Shown: one piece after another, positions 33,010 through 43,238 of the stretch
How the letters are laid out: each line of letters opens with the position of its first letter
Position numbering within the stretch: position 1 is the first letter of the stretch
DNA from: Endomychus coccineus
Taxonomy: Eukaryota; Arthropoda; Insecta; Coleoptera; Endomychidae
Length of the DNA stretch: 64,000 nucleotides
NCBI GenBank assembly: GCA_958510875.1
Contig: OY294068.1
Span: 196,874,315 to 196,938,314, forward strand
Direction: 5' to 3'
Notes under the pieces: model-generated
Told to the model about the DNA's origin: nothing
Seen by the model: the letters and a program-made list of their open reading frames with translations, nothing else
Database searches by the model: none
Position numbers and translations under genes: made by a program

Positions 33010-34085
33010 AATCTGATATCAAGCAATCACCTCATTCTTGTTTATGTTTTACTCGAGGAGTGGTAAATGTGTGGAAAATAATGTTCAAGGGCGGCAGAGA
33101 GCAGAGTCCGGTCCTGATCTTTTCATTCGTGAACGACGGCGATAATGAGACGGGACATTTTGAAAGACTTATAAAACGTTATCGTAATATCAGTAACGTA
33201 AGACGCGTAGTCGTAATGGCACGTAGCATTACGTATTGAATATCACGAGAGAAAGAAGGCAAGAAATAAAAATCTTTAAAATCTGAAACTCGCTAAACTG
33301 GCAATCATTGCCGCAACTAAAAAAACGAAATATAAAAGTCACAAGTCGCTGTTGGTGCGGCCGCTTGCGAGGGTTGTGGAACAGGTTTTAAAATGCTTTG
33401 ACTTTTAGATGCTTTTCGATCAGAAAAAACTTGGCATCCGGAAAAACAACTCTTGAATTATTTTAAGAGAGAATTTTATGTTAAATCGAACAACGCAATA
33501 GGACGAACGCTACGCTGGAGATTCCTCTCATACCACTTATCTTCATTATTTTTAATTTTTAATGAATATTATGAAATACTGATTCAGCTTTTTTATTTAC
33601 TATAAGTTACCGTTGAAGGATTCTTCTTGGATATATCGAACATACAGTGAAAATAATCGGAAAACTAACATCCTAATTTCTACAGAATACAACGTAATTT
33701 CAAATTAATGTATAATCTAATCGCGTTTTAGTCATTAATTTTATCAATTGGCTCTATTTCTTCATTGAGAAATTCAAAGTCATTACACATTCTGTGATAC
33801 GGTATGGAAATATATTTAGTTCCAAGAAAACTTACTCATCAAGGGTGTAGAACACGTCATTATAAGACACAGGTACAAAAATTAATATTTAACTGATTAC
33901 ATCTAAAAAAAGTCCTTACAAAATAGAGTATTTGGATATGACAACATTTTTTACGATAACTGTTATTACATTGAAATTGTTTATACGATTAAGATAGCAG
34001 ACTATTAGAGTTTCATCTAATCATGTAACAAAGTATAATATGCATTCAATACAAACTTCGTGGTTTACTAAAGAAGTTTGGTCCC
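33010..34085. other. no recognisable gene
   Basis: No motif, terminal repeat or long ORF recognised. 33060-33400 is less AT-rich than its surroundings. Confidence 0.4.
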
Positions 34086-34363
34086 AACGTTATTTATTTC
34101 TTTATTTAATCTTACAATGATCAACAGGTATAAACCCAATTAACGATCAGGACAATGCATAAGACAATATATAAATGAATCAATTATTATCTAAACTAAA
34201 TCTAAATAAAAACTATACTCTAGTCCGAGAGGAGACAAAATCAAAAAAAATAAGTAAGAATAGCCAAAAATATTTAACACAGCAATGAACAAAGAGAAAA
34301 AAATGAAAGAAAGAGCTGAAAAAGTATGAATATTGTTTCATCGTAGTAGGAGAACAATCTGTT

Positions 34364-35587
34364 TTAGGCTAGAATTGAAAATATCGTATTTAGTAGTAGT
34401 GCATTGGTGTTATAGGCATGGCACATGCAAAATAATGGAGATAATTTAAGTAAGTTAGTACGAGGAGTTTGGAGGTAGAAAGTATTTACAGAGCTTGAGT
34501 TCAGCCGAGGAACTAGGAAATTGACTCTTTCCAGCAGCATGGGGCAGTCAATTAGGTTATTAAGCAACTTGTACAGACTGACCTGGAGTACATAATCATT
34601 TCTGCGAGAAAGGGATGACATATTGAATCTATCCAACAGGAAAGAACTAGGAATGCCCCTGATAGGATAAAAACCGTCTATCCTGAAGGACAGGTACTTC
34701 AAAAAGCGGCGCTGAACAGATTCCAGGGCATCTCTATGAACGGCATAACCAGGGAACCAAATCACAGATGCGTACTCAAGCCGCGATCGCACAAATGTTA
34801 TGAACAACAATTTGAGCGTGTCTATGTCAGAAAAATCACGACAGCTTCGCAAAATAAACCCAAGTAGTCTGTAAGCAGCCTCCATCACAGACTCCAGGTG
34901 AGAAATGAAGGATAGTTTGGGATCGAAAATTACGCCGAGGTCTTTATAGGTTGCTGGTCTCTTAAGGATAGTACCGTCTACGTTGTAATCAAATATAGTC
35001 AAGTTGGTCTTATTTGTGTAAGACATAACGCAGCACTTGTTAACATTAAAAGACAGCTTGTTCGCTGAACACCATATAACCATCATATCAAGACTTCTCT
35101 GAAGTAGATAACAATCAACTGTGGATTTGATGACGAAGAACATTTTGAAATCATCGGCATATAAAAGACAGAGAACACTGAGACCTATTGAAATATCATT
35201 AAAAAAGATGTTAAAAAATAGTGGTCCTAAAATTGAGCCTTGGGGGACTCCTGAAGAAGAAAGATACTCAACCGATCTCTGCCCATTTACCACGACAAAT
35301 TGCCGCCTATCACTGAGATATGAGGCGATGAAAGATAAGAGTTCCACAGAGAAACCAATACCATCAAGTTTCCGTAACAGAAGTCTGTGGTCAAGCCTGT
35401 CGAAGGCCTTGGACAGATCGGTATATATAACATCGACTTGGAAGCCGGAATCCATATTTTCAGCGATGTATTGAGTGACAGATGCCAGGTTGGTGGATGT
35501 GGAACGACCCCTTATAAAACCGTGTTGTATATTAAGAAGGCGTGAATGGACTTTGAAATATACTCTATCGTAGATAAGAATCTCCAA
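34364..35587 (-). CDS. reverse transcriptase domain, 407 open codons
   Basis: Longest open frame in the window. Motifs in order: QHGFIRGRSTSTNL (residues 21-34), VDVIYTDLSKAFDRLDH (51-67, first catalytic Asp), SYLSDRRQFVVVNG (89-102), SSGVPQGSILGPLFFNIFFN (111-130), LLYADDFKMF (141-150, the YADD catalytic pair), NKLSFNVNKC, LGVIFDPKLSFISHL and the thumb LEYASVIWFPGY. This is a complete RT palm and thumb from a Jockey-superfamily element that copies its RNA onto nicked target DNA. The ORF starts inside the domain: the N-terminal fingers are in another frame upstream, so no full enzyme is encoded. The plus ORF 35121-35474 is antisense. Confidence 0.85.
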   Translation of the reverse strand: MEILIYDRVYFKVHSRLLNIQHGFIRGRSTSTNLASVTQYIAENMDSGFQVDVIYTDLSKAFDRLDHRLLLRKLDGIGFSVELLSFIASYLSDRRQFVVVNGQRSVEYLSSSGVPQGSILGPLFFNIFFNDISIGLSVLCLLYADDFKMFFVIKSTVDCYLLQRSLDMMVIWCSANKLSFNVNKCCVMSYTNKTNLTIFDYNVDGTILKRPATYKDLGVIFDPKLSFISHLESVMEAAYRLLGFILRSCRDFSDIDTLKLLFITFVRSRLEYASVIWFPGYAVHRDALESVQRRFLKYLSFRIDGFYPIRGIPSSFLLDRFNMSSLSRRNDYVLQVSLYKLLNNLIDCPMLLERVNFLVPRLNSSSVNTFYLQTPRTNLLKLSPLFCMCHAYNTNALLLNTIFSILA

Positions 35588-35613
35588 GGCCTTAGCAAAA
35601 TTTGAGAAGATGC

Positions 35614-35860
35614 TTATACATATGCTCTATCACTACTTTTGAAGATCTGACAGACTTTCGTCTGCTTCCATACTAGAGGGAAAGTACAGGATCTAAGACA
35701 CCTAATGAAGAAGATATTATAAAAAAGTGTTATAAACAGCCCTACAGATCGCTCTGTTAAATTGTCCCACCCAGAGGTGAAGATTGTTGCGCTCGAGTCA
35801 TTGATAAGGATTCGGTCCTGTGTATACGCCATTTTTTGCATCGGAGGAACTACCAAAATA
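35614..35860 (-). pseudogene. N-terminal fingers of the same RT, frameshifted
   Basis: Minus frame: SVGLFITLFYNIFFIRC, then CTFPLVWKQTKVCQIFKSSD, the 'F..S...g.FP..WK...V.PIfKsGdr' block that precedes the QHGF motif. About 10 bases are missing before SIFSNFAKALEILIYDRVY, which is in the frame of the 407-codon ORF. A single small deletion thus breaks this copy. Upstream of 35860 a stop closes the frame and no endonuclease is seen. Confidence 0.7.
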
Positions 35861-35864
35861 ATAA

Positions 35865-36585
35865 ATTATGTGAAAAATATCCAGCATTACCTATTCCTAT
35901 GAAATTGTGTGGAATTTTTTTTTCTGGGTAATCAACTTTTTGATATCTCACATAGCAATAATATAACTACGAATGTAGTTTTTATTTATTTTTGTGATAG
36001 AGCAGCACTGATGGTTATTATTCTTATTTTCGTTAATGTCATCGAAGGAAGTAGTTGGCTAGTTTCTATTCTTTTTATTAATTTCAGTCCAAGTTTTATT
36101 TCTATAAGGAACTGAATTATTTCAGTTGGAATAAATGTGGCACTTACGTACCCAAAATGAGGAATTGATATGGAAGTGTTAGTCCCTGCATTATGAAATC
36201 TCTATTTATAGCTCTTTCTGAAATAGCCACTATGTCTAATTCTGCTCAGGCCAAGGTCCATTGCACCCTATATTACCAAGCGATGCCTTTCCCACTCAAA
36301 TTTACCAATATCTCTAGATGGTCGAACAGCAACCTATTCAACACCAAGTCAAGACCAGGTGTCACGATATCTGGCTTAGCGTCTACTTTCTGGATCTCCT
36401 CAGTTTCGCATAGCTCTATGGAGACTACTTTTCTTCTTGGGTTAATCAATGTTACGCATCTGCACTCCTGACGTAGAACTGCCAGATACGTATTACGGTG
36501 TATTTGTTAATTTCCAATGTGAAGACAATCAAATATCTGCTCAGTTGGTTCCACATTGAAAATGACAACAGGGAAAAAGCGGTGA
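35865..36585. other. unassigned; one open minus frame
   Basis: About 36475-36285 on the minus strand is open for some 60 codons (INPRRKVVSIELCETEEIQK, AKPDIVTPGLDLVLNRL, LFDHLEILVNLSGKG). It looks protein-like, but I do not recognise it and no start or neighbouring domain is evident. Confidence 0.3.
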
Positions 36586-36589
36586 CAAA

Positions 36590-36985
36590 CTTTTTATATT
36601 ACCTCATAAATCTTTAACATCTGGTTCGAAAGTGGATACTTGAGCGTTATATTTTTCAGTCGTATACAAATTTTGTTCGATATGACTTCGTATATTATAA
36701 GAAAATTGCTAAGCAGTGCATTCTGGATTCAAATACTTTAAACATTAATGTGTTAGAATTTCGATTACTCGTGTTTCTGTTCATTTCAGCGATGTGGGAA
36801 TTTTAAATTGAAATTGGTGCGATGAAGAAACTTTGTGGTGATACAATTAGTCTTAAGAAATCCCATTTTAGACATTGATACATCTTCTGATGATGGTCGT
36901 GAGACCGAACCGTACGTAAAGACGAAAATGATAAGCATATGTGTTAGTGTTACCTATGTCCCGAGAATTTATATATAATTATGCA
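36590..36985 (+). repeat. dispersed repeat D, nearly full copy
   Basis: Runs from TATTACCTCATAAATCTTTA through CGAAAGTGGATACTTGAG, ACATTAATGTGTTAGAATTT, TTCTGTTCATTTCAGCGATG and the ribozyme module to GTCCCGAGAATTTATATATA. The least interrupted D copy in the window. Confidence 0.75.
36882..36923 (+). ncRNA. hammerhead-ribozyme-like motif in D copy 3
   Basis: Helix I ATCTT against AAGAC (four pairs and a mismatch), CTGATGA at 36887-36893, extra T, helix II GGTC-GTGA-GACC, GAA followed by C instead of A15.1, CGTACG, TA. The core lesion at 15.1 should impair cleavage. Confidence 0.6.
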
Positions 36986-36999
36986 TTCAAGTAGAAGGA

Positions 37000-37375
37000 A
37001 ATTTTTCCAATTATATGCTGGGAGCTCTATGTATATTTGGTAATTTTTACATCCCCCACAACATAGCATGTAAGGTCATAGATTTATTGACGTAAAACCT
37101 AGAGTTAAAGGTGAAGAGGAACAATATTGTATCTCAACGAACTGTCAATCGTTCAATTGTCACAGCGGCTGTCTGTCGAGCAATGAACTATCATGGGAGA
37201 TGCCTGTATCATAACGTCATATATCATAACTATGACGCCATATATTTGTCATTGTATCGTCAATGTTTGGGTAATATTCTATTTGTTTTATAGATGAAAA
37301 CGCTGCAGACTTTACAAGAAGAATTAAGTTTTGGAAGAAAACTTTTTTGAGCCCATATTTTTAGATAAAACTCGG
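37000..37375. other. no recognisable gene
   Basis: AT-rich spacer. The ORF at 37111-37293 has no motif. Confidence 0.35.
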
Positions 37376-37379
37376 ATAT

Positions 37380-37660
37380 TCCAAAATGGGACTAAATGCC
37401 GCTAGTGGTAGAACTTGGAATAAGCGCTGCGTCAATAGCGCCAAAGTCTTTGGTGTAGGTACTCAAGCCAAATTTGGGCAAAATCGCTGCTGTGGTTAGA
37501 AATTTGAAAAAAAAATTTTTTTTCGAACCGACGTTTGAATGGCTATATCTCCCCAAGAAATCGTTTCTGAAAAAACGAACTTATGCATGTCGCATTATGT
37601 TTTGATGGACTATGGACTGGGTATAGTTTGGAACACTTTCTTTCAACAACCTGTATATTA
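37380..37660. mobile_element. possible single-ended MITE fragment
   Basis: The right edge, read in reverse, is TATACAGGTTGTTGAAAGAA…, like the CAGGGTGTTGAAA ends of the foldback element at 13.4 kb, and the body has the same style ('GGCTATATCTCC', long A/T runs at 37509-37526). No matching left end was found, so truncation or chance similarity is possible. Confidence 0.3.
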
Positions 37661-37664
37661 CCGT

Positions 37665-39125
37665 AAATAAGATTATGAATTCACTGATTCTATACTCTAT
37701 GGTGTAGGATAATGTTCCTTATTTCAAGTATGTTAAATTATGTTGAATAAATACACCTTATGATTAATTGTTTGTATGCTTCATAAATTTTACTTATATC
37801 ACATGAAAATAACATAATTGATGCGAGTTTGGGCTTTGTTAAAAATATTTGACGCAAACTTAATTCATTATCTTGATAACTAAATATTTATAAATATATG
37901 TCTAATTTATATCCACTTCATTACTATGTACAACAAACAGGTAAGTTATAATATGTTTATTTTCAATTCTCAAAAGGATTCGAGTACCTACGTCTTTGTT
38001 TTCATTAAATTTCATTTTAATGGGTGCTTGTCAGCTAGTTTCGTTCCATGTTTATGTAAAATTTATATTTTTAGCTCTAAAAAGCGTATATCCGGTTAAA
38101 TTTTCAATTTATTCAAATTTGGGTTTATGCGTACTGTACGTAAAGCTAGTTTTTCGTGGAATGTTAGACCTTGGAATTTCTACTTTTACTCTTCGAGACA
38201 AGCAAATATCATACATACTACGAGGCGTAAACGTGTTCAGTTGATTTGCAGGTATAGAAACGCCAATACAGTTGAATAACGTTTCATTCGCTATTCCTTT
38301 TGTCTTAAATTAGGGTATACATTTTCTTACGGTCACTAAATTTCCTCGTCCGAAGGTCATACTGGTAAAGATGATAAGTAACGATATGATTGATAGGACT
38401 TGAGTCTGGAAAAATGGCAGGACATGAACATAAGTATACAGTAGAAAAGCTCGAACAACAATACATCTTCCTCTAAAGGGAATTACATGAATCGTTTTCC
38501 TACTATTGCTACATGTGATTGAAGGTAAACAACAATAGTGCGAACTGTAAAATTTTACACAGTAGCAGTAACACTAGTCGGATTTTTATCATTGTAGGAA
38601 ATAATCGAGGAAACCTTGGGATTGTTTAGATTTTCTCTATATAGCTGTTATCTCGTACAAGCGCTCCTCTAATAAATCAGCATGTATGTACAATGTACAT
38701 GCGTTCGTGACTTCTTGTTGAACGTCATGTGAAATCGTTTGTGAAGGCCAAAAAGGGTATAGACTGTTTGTTCAACCGTTGTGGCTATCTTTTGATAATT
38801 TCAACCTCCGCACGAACTATCTCATTGTGGACAATTGATAATAGTTTGCATAAGTGTTATACGAGGTACGGAAGATATCTACAACAATAATGCTTCATTT
38901 AAAAAACTGTGATCAATCGATCACCGACTTCCCTCACTTTTGTTAGAATAATTTTTCACTTTAGGACACTCAAATGTATGATTGTAGGAACAGAAAATAT
39001 ATTTGAAACGATTTAGAATTAGCTAAAGGGAGACTGCAGTAATTTTGTATTCGAAATTATTCGCACTATAATATAATCTTATTTTATACTGACACTTGCC
39101 CCCTGTTAAACTGTCACATGAGCAC
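37665..39125. other. no recognisable gene
   Basis: AT-rich. The 82-codon plus ORF 37996-38244 is hydrophobic but has no recognised motif. Confidence 0.4.
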
Positions 39126-39129
39126 AGTT

Positions 39130-39310
39130 GTCATTCTGGTTGGAAAAATACTATAATTCCATTTGAAAAACTGGAGATGTATGTCAAAAATACCACTTGA
39201 AACGAGGCGCAATAACAATATAATTCCTGTTTTGACCATTTTAGAGATTTCCAAATTTTAAATTCTATGGATCGACACAATCGTCTCCCCAGTGGGTAAC
39301 ATCAATACCT
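39130..39310 (-). repeat. weak repeat shared with 54128-54310
   Basis: GAAAAACTGGAGATGTATGT CAAAA… and …ATTCCTGTTTTGACCATTTT… resemble GAAAAACTGAAGATGGATGT CAAAA… and …GTTCCTATTTTTACACTTTG at 54.2 kb, where the segment abuts an RT fragment. Probably part of the same non-LTR family. Similarity is modest. Confidence 0.35.
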
Positions 39311-39524
39311 TATATAGAACAAGGCCGATACACAAGTACAAAAGTCAATGTGGCGTCATCAACAAGAGGCTTACGACAGTATGGTTTTGTCTTAACGGCC
39401 CATAGCCGGAATCGACCGTGACAGGTGATAAATATTACAATTTAACAAAGTTTTATCTTTTGTTGAAACTTATGGTAGATTGATTTAACTTTTCTACTGG
39501 TTTTTGACGGAACTGTTTTTTTTT

Positions 39525-39720
39525 GTTGAGTTTATTCTGATGATGGCTACTTGGCAGCCGAAAAGTCCTTCAATAGTATTTTTAGTGGTGATTATTTCTT
39601 ATCAATAGTGTTATAATATATCCCAGTGAAGAGAGTTCAACCAATTTATCAAATTAAAAATCAAAATTTCCTGCTTAAAAGTAGACTTACGTTTCCTTAA
39701 AGATTGTTTGTCAAATAACG
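39525..39720 (+). repeat. Penelope-like element terminal repeat with hammerhead-like core
   Basis: TTTATTCTGATGATGGCTAC…GTATTTTTAGTGGTGATTAT…AGTGTTATAATATATCCC is shared with the PLE ends at 19.75 and 32.87 kb. Core: CTGATGA (39537-39543), T, helix II GGCTAC-TTG-GCAGCC with one mismatch, GAAA (39560-39563). Its position upstream of a PLE-like N-terminal ORF suggests the 5' long repeat of a PLE. Confidence 0.5.
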
Positions 39721-39794
39721 TTTCCAAAATTCATTAAAATACATACGTGTAAGAACGCGAGAATAGATAAAGTCATTTTGTCTGCAAAACAAAG

Positions 39795-40091
39795 ATGGTT
39801 AAAATGAGAAACAGTAACAAATATCATAAACTAGATCATTTACAACTTTTGGCTTATAATTTACATTCAAAATTAGCTTTTGAAACAACGTCATACGAAT
39901 TCGAGTTCTTTTATTCTGAATTATTAAACAGAGCTTCGGCAAAAACCAGTAGAAAAGTTAAATCAATCAACCATAAATTTCAAAAAAAAAAAGTTTCATC
40001 TATTTCTTGTGGAAAATTATATGTTGCACCTGCCCTCAAGGTATCCTCGTGTGATTGGAACGTATTTTTACCTATAAATAAGCGTGTGTGA
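39795..40091 (+). pseudogene. possible Penelope-like element N-terminal ORF fragment
   Basis: 98 codons, basic. HLQLLAYNLHSKLAFETTSY and KTSRKVKSINHKFQKKK resemble the conserved N-terminal stretch of PLE proteins ('L.leaYdLHl.L…', then 'R…..L..K…KL'). It begins about 75 bp after the PLE-type repeat at 39525-39720, the expected order of long repeat then ORF. The start ATG at 39795 is the first in frame. The RT that should follow is absent: the frame stops at 40091 and only unrelated sequence follows. The assignment is tentative. Confidence 0.4.
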
Positions 40092-40094
40092 AAG

Positions 40095-41330
40095 TTATGA
40101 CTGAATAGAGTGCGTTGCAAAATGGCTTCCTAACAGAATGTTTATGTTGGTTCTTTCCGCGTTTTGTGTCGTACGAGCTTAGTGAATTTTGTTAGTTGAC
40201 TACATATGTCGAATAAATATTGGGCCCTTGGCTGAAAGGTAAACAGTGGATATCGGCTGTCCCTGTGAAAGATTTCATGGTAACAAAAATGACATGAGAT
40301 TCAATTTTTTTGAAAGGAGATCAAATAGGATACAAAATATTCTGTATTATAAGTGACAATAATGCAAAGCCCTGAACTATTTTTCCAAACATAATCAGAA
40401 TCGTGAGAGAAATCCAAACATATTTCTAATAACGAAAATATTTAGTTTGTATCCTGATAGTGAGCTATTGAAATTATATAAAAGCTCCCTCAAATCCACG
40501 TTATATATGACAACTATATTTTGTAATTGCTCAGAAGCTACGTGCTATTGTACTGGATATTATTAACGACCTTGTTAGATAAGAAAATTGTAGATTCATT
40601 CACAAGAAAGGAAAATCGAAGTTAAATTAAATACTGAGTCATCTACCACAATATTGCAAGTTGCTCTAGGGCTTTGAACAGTTTCATTAATTATTCATAA
40701 GCTGCATTTGCGTCATTTGAACAAGCTTTGATAAACAACGGGTCAAAGTATACCCCGCATATCACGACTAAGCAATACATTCATACACCAATTGACGATT
40801 TAGATATATCAAAAATACCACTATAATAATACTTAGTAAAAGAGATACATTATACTGAAAATGTATCCCCCTAAACAGAAGTGATAAGATCCAAGGTCAC
40901 CTAGACCACCAGATATAATGCCATTGCAATTTTATGTTGTGTTTTCTTTTGTTAAGTTCGAATCTCAGGCTACCGCGAACAGCGCCTCTTAAACGCTGCT
41001 TTTATCCAATAATGTCTTGTATTCCGATATTCAAAAAGCCACAAAGAAATACATTGCATCGGAAGCTCCAAACACAAATTTGGTTATCTCTTGCTCACTT
41101 TCCTTGTCTTGAACATGTCATAGACGGAATTTCAAAAATCCTTAAGAAACACTAATTGTCATTCAGTTTTCTAAGCTCCTTAAATTGTCCGATCCCAAGC
41201 TCTCTTCCATCTCGCGGAAAGCTTGTTTATAATCACCATAATTTCTTCGACGACACCAAGATTCTATCAGCCACCAGGAACCTTCAAAATCTTCAGAATA
41301 CAAAATACACTGGAGAATGTTCACATCGGG
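40095..41330. other. no recognisable gene
   Basis: AT-rich. 40930-41330 has several plus ORFs and may be eroded RT sequence belonging to the RNase H relic that follows, but no RT motif could be confirmed. Confidence 0.35.
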
Positions 41331-41336
41331 CTAGGA

Positions 41337-42190
41337 CACATGAGCATCGTAAATCGTGACCAGGGACGTGTTAGGCATGAGAACAGATCACATTAAAAAG
41401 AGATACCCTTTTAACAACATATTCAGGGTATCAATACTAGAAAGGACTGAATGAGAACGTACAAACCTGGACGACATTCTACAGGGAAAAATCTGGTATA
41501 CAGACGGGTCTAAGACTGAAAAAGGTGAAGGTGCAGGAGTATACTCAAGAAACCCAAAGACTGGCTTCAACTATTCATTGGGTGAACGCACCACTGTCTT
41601 TATCGAAGATCCACACATTGACAGATAGTCAGGCTGCACTTGATGATAAGTCAGGAAGTGATTTACCGTCTGGTATGGACATGAAAAAAAGAATTTGAAA
41701 TACTGGCAGTCCGAAACCGAGTTAATTTGATCTGGTTGCCGTGACATCAGGGAACGACAGACAATGAAAAAGCTGATGAACTTACAAGAAGAGAGTCGGA
41801 CAACGCTCCAGATCCAGAACGGACCATGGGGGTACCAAAACGTACAGCACGAAGGTCTGTGGAAGACTGGAGCATGAAAAACCACAAAGAATACTTGGAA
41901 AAAATCCCAGAAATCGAGCATGGAAAGAAATTCATCAAAGCCCCGGTAAAAAAAGAACGACAGACCTATTAAAAGGGCACCTAAACAAATTAATGGGACT
42001 GTACTGTACAATGGCAACCTGACATACAGACTTTGCGGTAAGGATACAGAAACAGTGACCCACATACTGTGTAAATGCGAGAAATAAAACAAAGGCGAGA
42101 TACAATGGGCCAGCAGGCCTTAATGTCACCGGAGGCAATAGCCAGACAACCCTACAAAGGGGCTGAAGTCTTTATTGAGTATACCTGGAA
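41337..42190 (+). pseudogene. non-LTR RNase H domain and zinc-knuckle tail (I/R1-like)
   Basis: Plus frames give DVLGMRTDHIKKRYPFNNIF and RVSILER, then IWYTDGSKTEKGEGAGVYSR (first RNase H Asp), a deletion removing the Glu block, LTDSQAALDDKSGSD (second Asp), VRNRVNLIWLP, then HQGTTDNEKADELTRRESDN (His and last Asp), VEDWSMKNHKEYLEKIP, LLKGHLNKLMGLYC and ETVTHILCKCEK (the knuckle), ending near PEAIARQPYKGAEVFI. Stops, including one just before the catalytic His, and at least three frameshifts make it dead. The long minus ORFs at 41571-42092 and 42152-42487 are antisense shadows. Confidence 0.75.
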
Positions 42191-42194
42191 TGGT

Positions 42195-43210
42195 GACTCT
42201 CTCAGTAGAACATTAGACCCAAAGTTCATAACCTCCCTATAAAGGGTTTTCTTCACCTCCGCAAAAAAAGAAACCTTTAAAACAGGAAATCGTAACCTCT
42301 GCTTCAGAGTCGTCGTCGTCCAGTAAATGACGAATGTTAACTCGATTTTAGCAAAAGCCATCGACATCATAAACGCATATTCAGCAGTTAGTAAAAACAA
42401 AGATATAGTTGATAATCCAACATAAAATACCGTATTACATAATTTGTCAAATATTCCTTCTGTTGAAATAACTGTACAATTTCTCATTTCTGATTCGATG
42501 ATGTCTTCAAGAAATGGTAGTCTTCAGTTATGAATCTTATTTCATAATTTCCATAATGTATTATGAAACTGCCATCAATATAACATTAATGATAACAATA
42601 ATTATTGAAATAACTACTGGTGAGTGAAGTGTGTAATGCAAAGCACTTTCAGTAAAGGGTTATAAGTGTTTGATAGCAATGAAAGTACAAACTCAACATG
42701 AGGAAACGGAACATTTAACTCAATTACCGTACAGGCTTCGTAGAGTAGAGAAATTTCGATGAAATAACTAAGTACACTTATTATCGCTTTAAAACAAGGA
42801 AAGTTTCGTTGTGCATTGTAGACCGTAGAACGTGGGAGGGCTGTGATTACGATAAATCCCTTTTCCGGTGAATGCACGGAAACATAACCCTCCCTTCCGG
42901 TTTTGCTTCCTGTGGAATGCGCCTATTTTTTATGCCACCATCTAATGATCATTCTTCATATTTTACGATCGTACAATTCGACGAATTGATTTGTTGTTAA
43001 TAAACTATGAAAGAGTTCACTGTAGCTAATTCGTCCTTATTTCTTGTTAATTATCACCGGGGACTCAGCTTTTGAAAATTATAAAATATAAGGATATAAA
43101 AATTAAAAAAGTATTGTTTTGTCAATAGAAAGTTTAATATAATTAAATTCTCAAAAACCGTGTAGCATAGGCATAATTATTCACTAAGTAAAGTTATCCA
43201 GAATCTATAG
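42195..43210. other. no recognisable gene
   Basis: AT-rich DNA between two retroelement relics. The minus ORF 42614-42877 has no motif. Confidence 0.4.
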
Positions 43211-43218
43211 AGAATTTA

Positions 43219-43238
43219 ATAATAATAATAATAATATA
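43219..43238 (-). repeat. (ATT)n 3' tail of the CR1/L2-like element
   Basis: Six or so consecutive AAT units on the plus strand (ATT on the minus), immediately after the AATAAAG-like end of the retroelement. Confidence 0.7.

Larger units (their letters stand above)
34088..35860 (-). mobile_element. 5'-truncated Jockey-like retrotransposon, family B
   Basis: A minus-strand non-LTR copy whose RT is described in the next entries. After the stop at 34364 comes about 275 bp of 3' untranslated sequence ending AAATAAAGAAATAAATAA near 34088, a typical non-LTR 3' terminus. There is no endonuclease domain upstream, so the copy is truncated at its 5' side near 35860. It is much less eroded than the related copy at 7669-9640. 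Confidence 0.75.

Noticed and set aside
35121..35474. 117-codon plus ORF
   Set aside because: Antisense to the reverse transcriptase palm.
41571..42487. Long minus-strand ORFs of 173 and 111 codons
   Set aside because: They are antisense to the RNase H relic, which has recognisable motifs on the plus strand. No domain on the minus.
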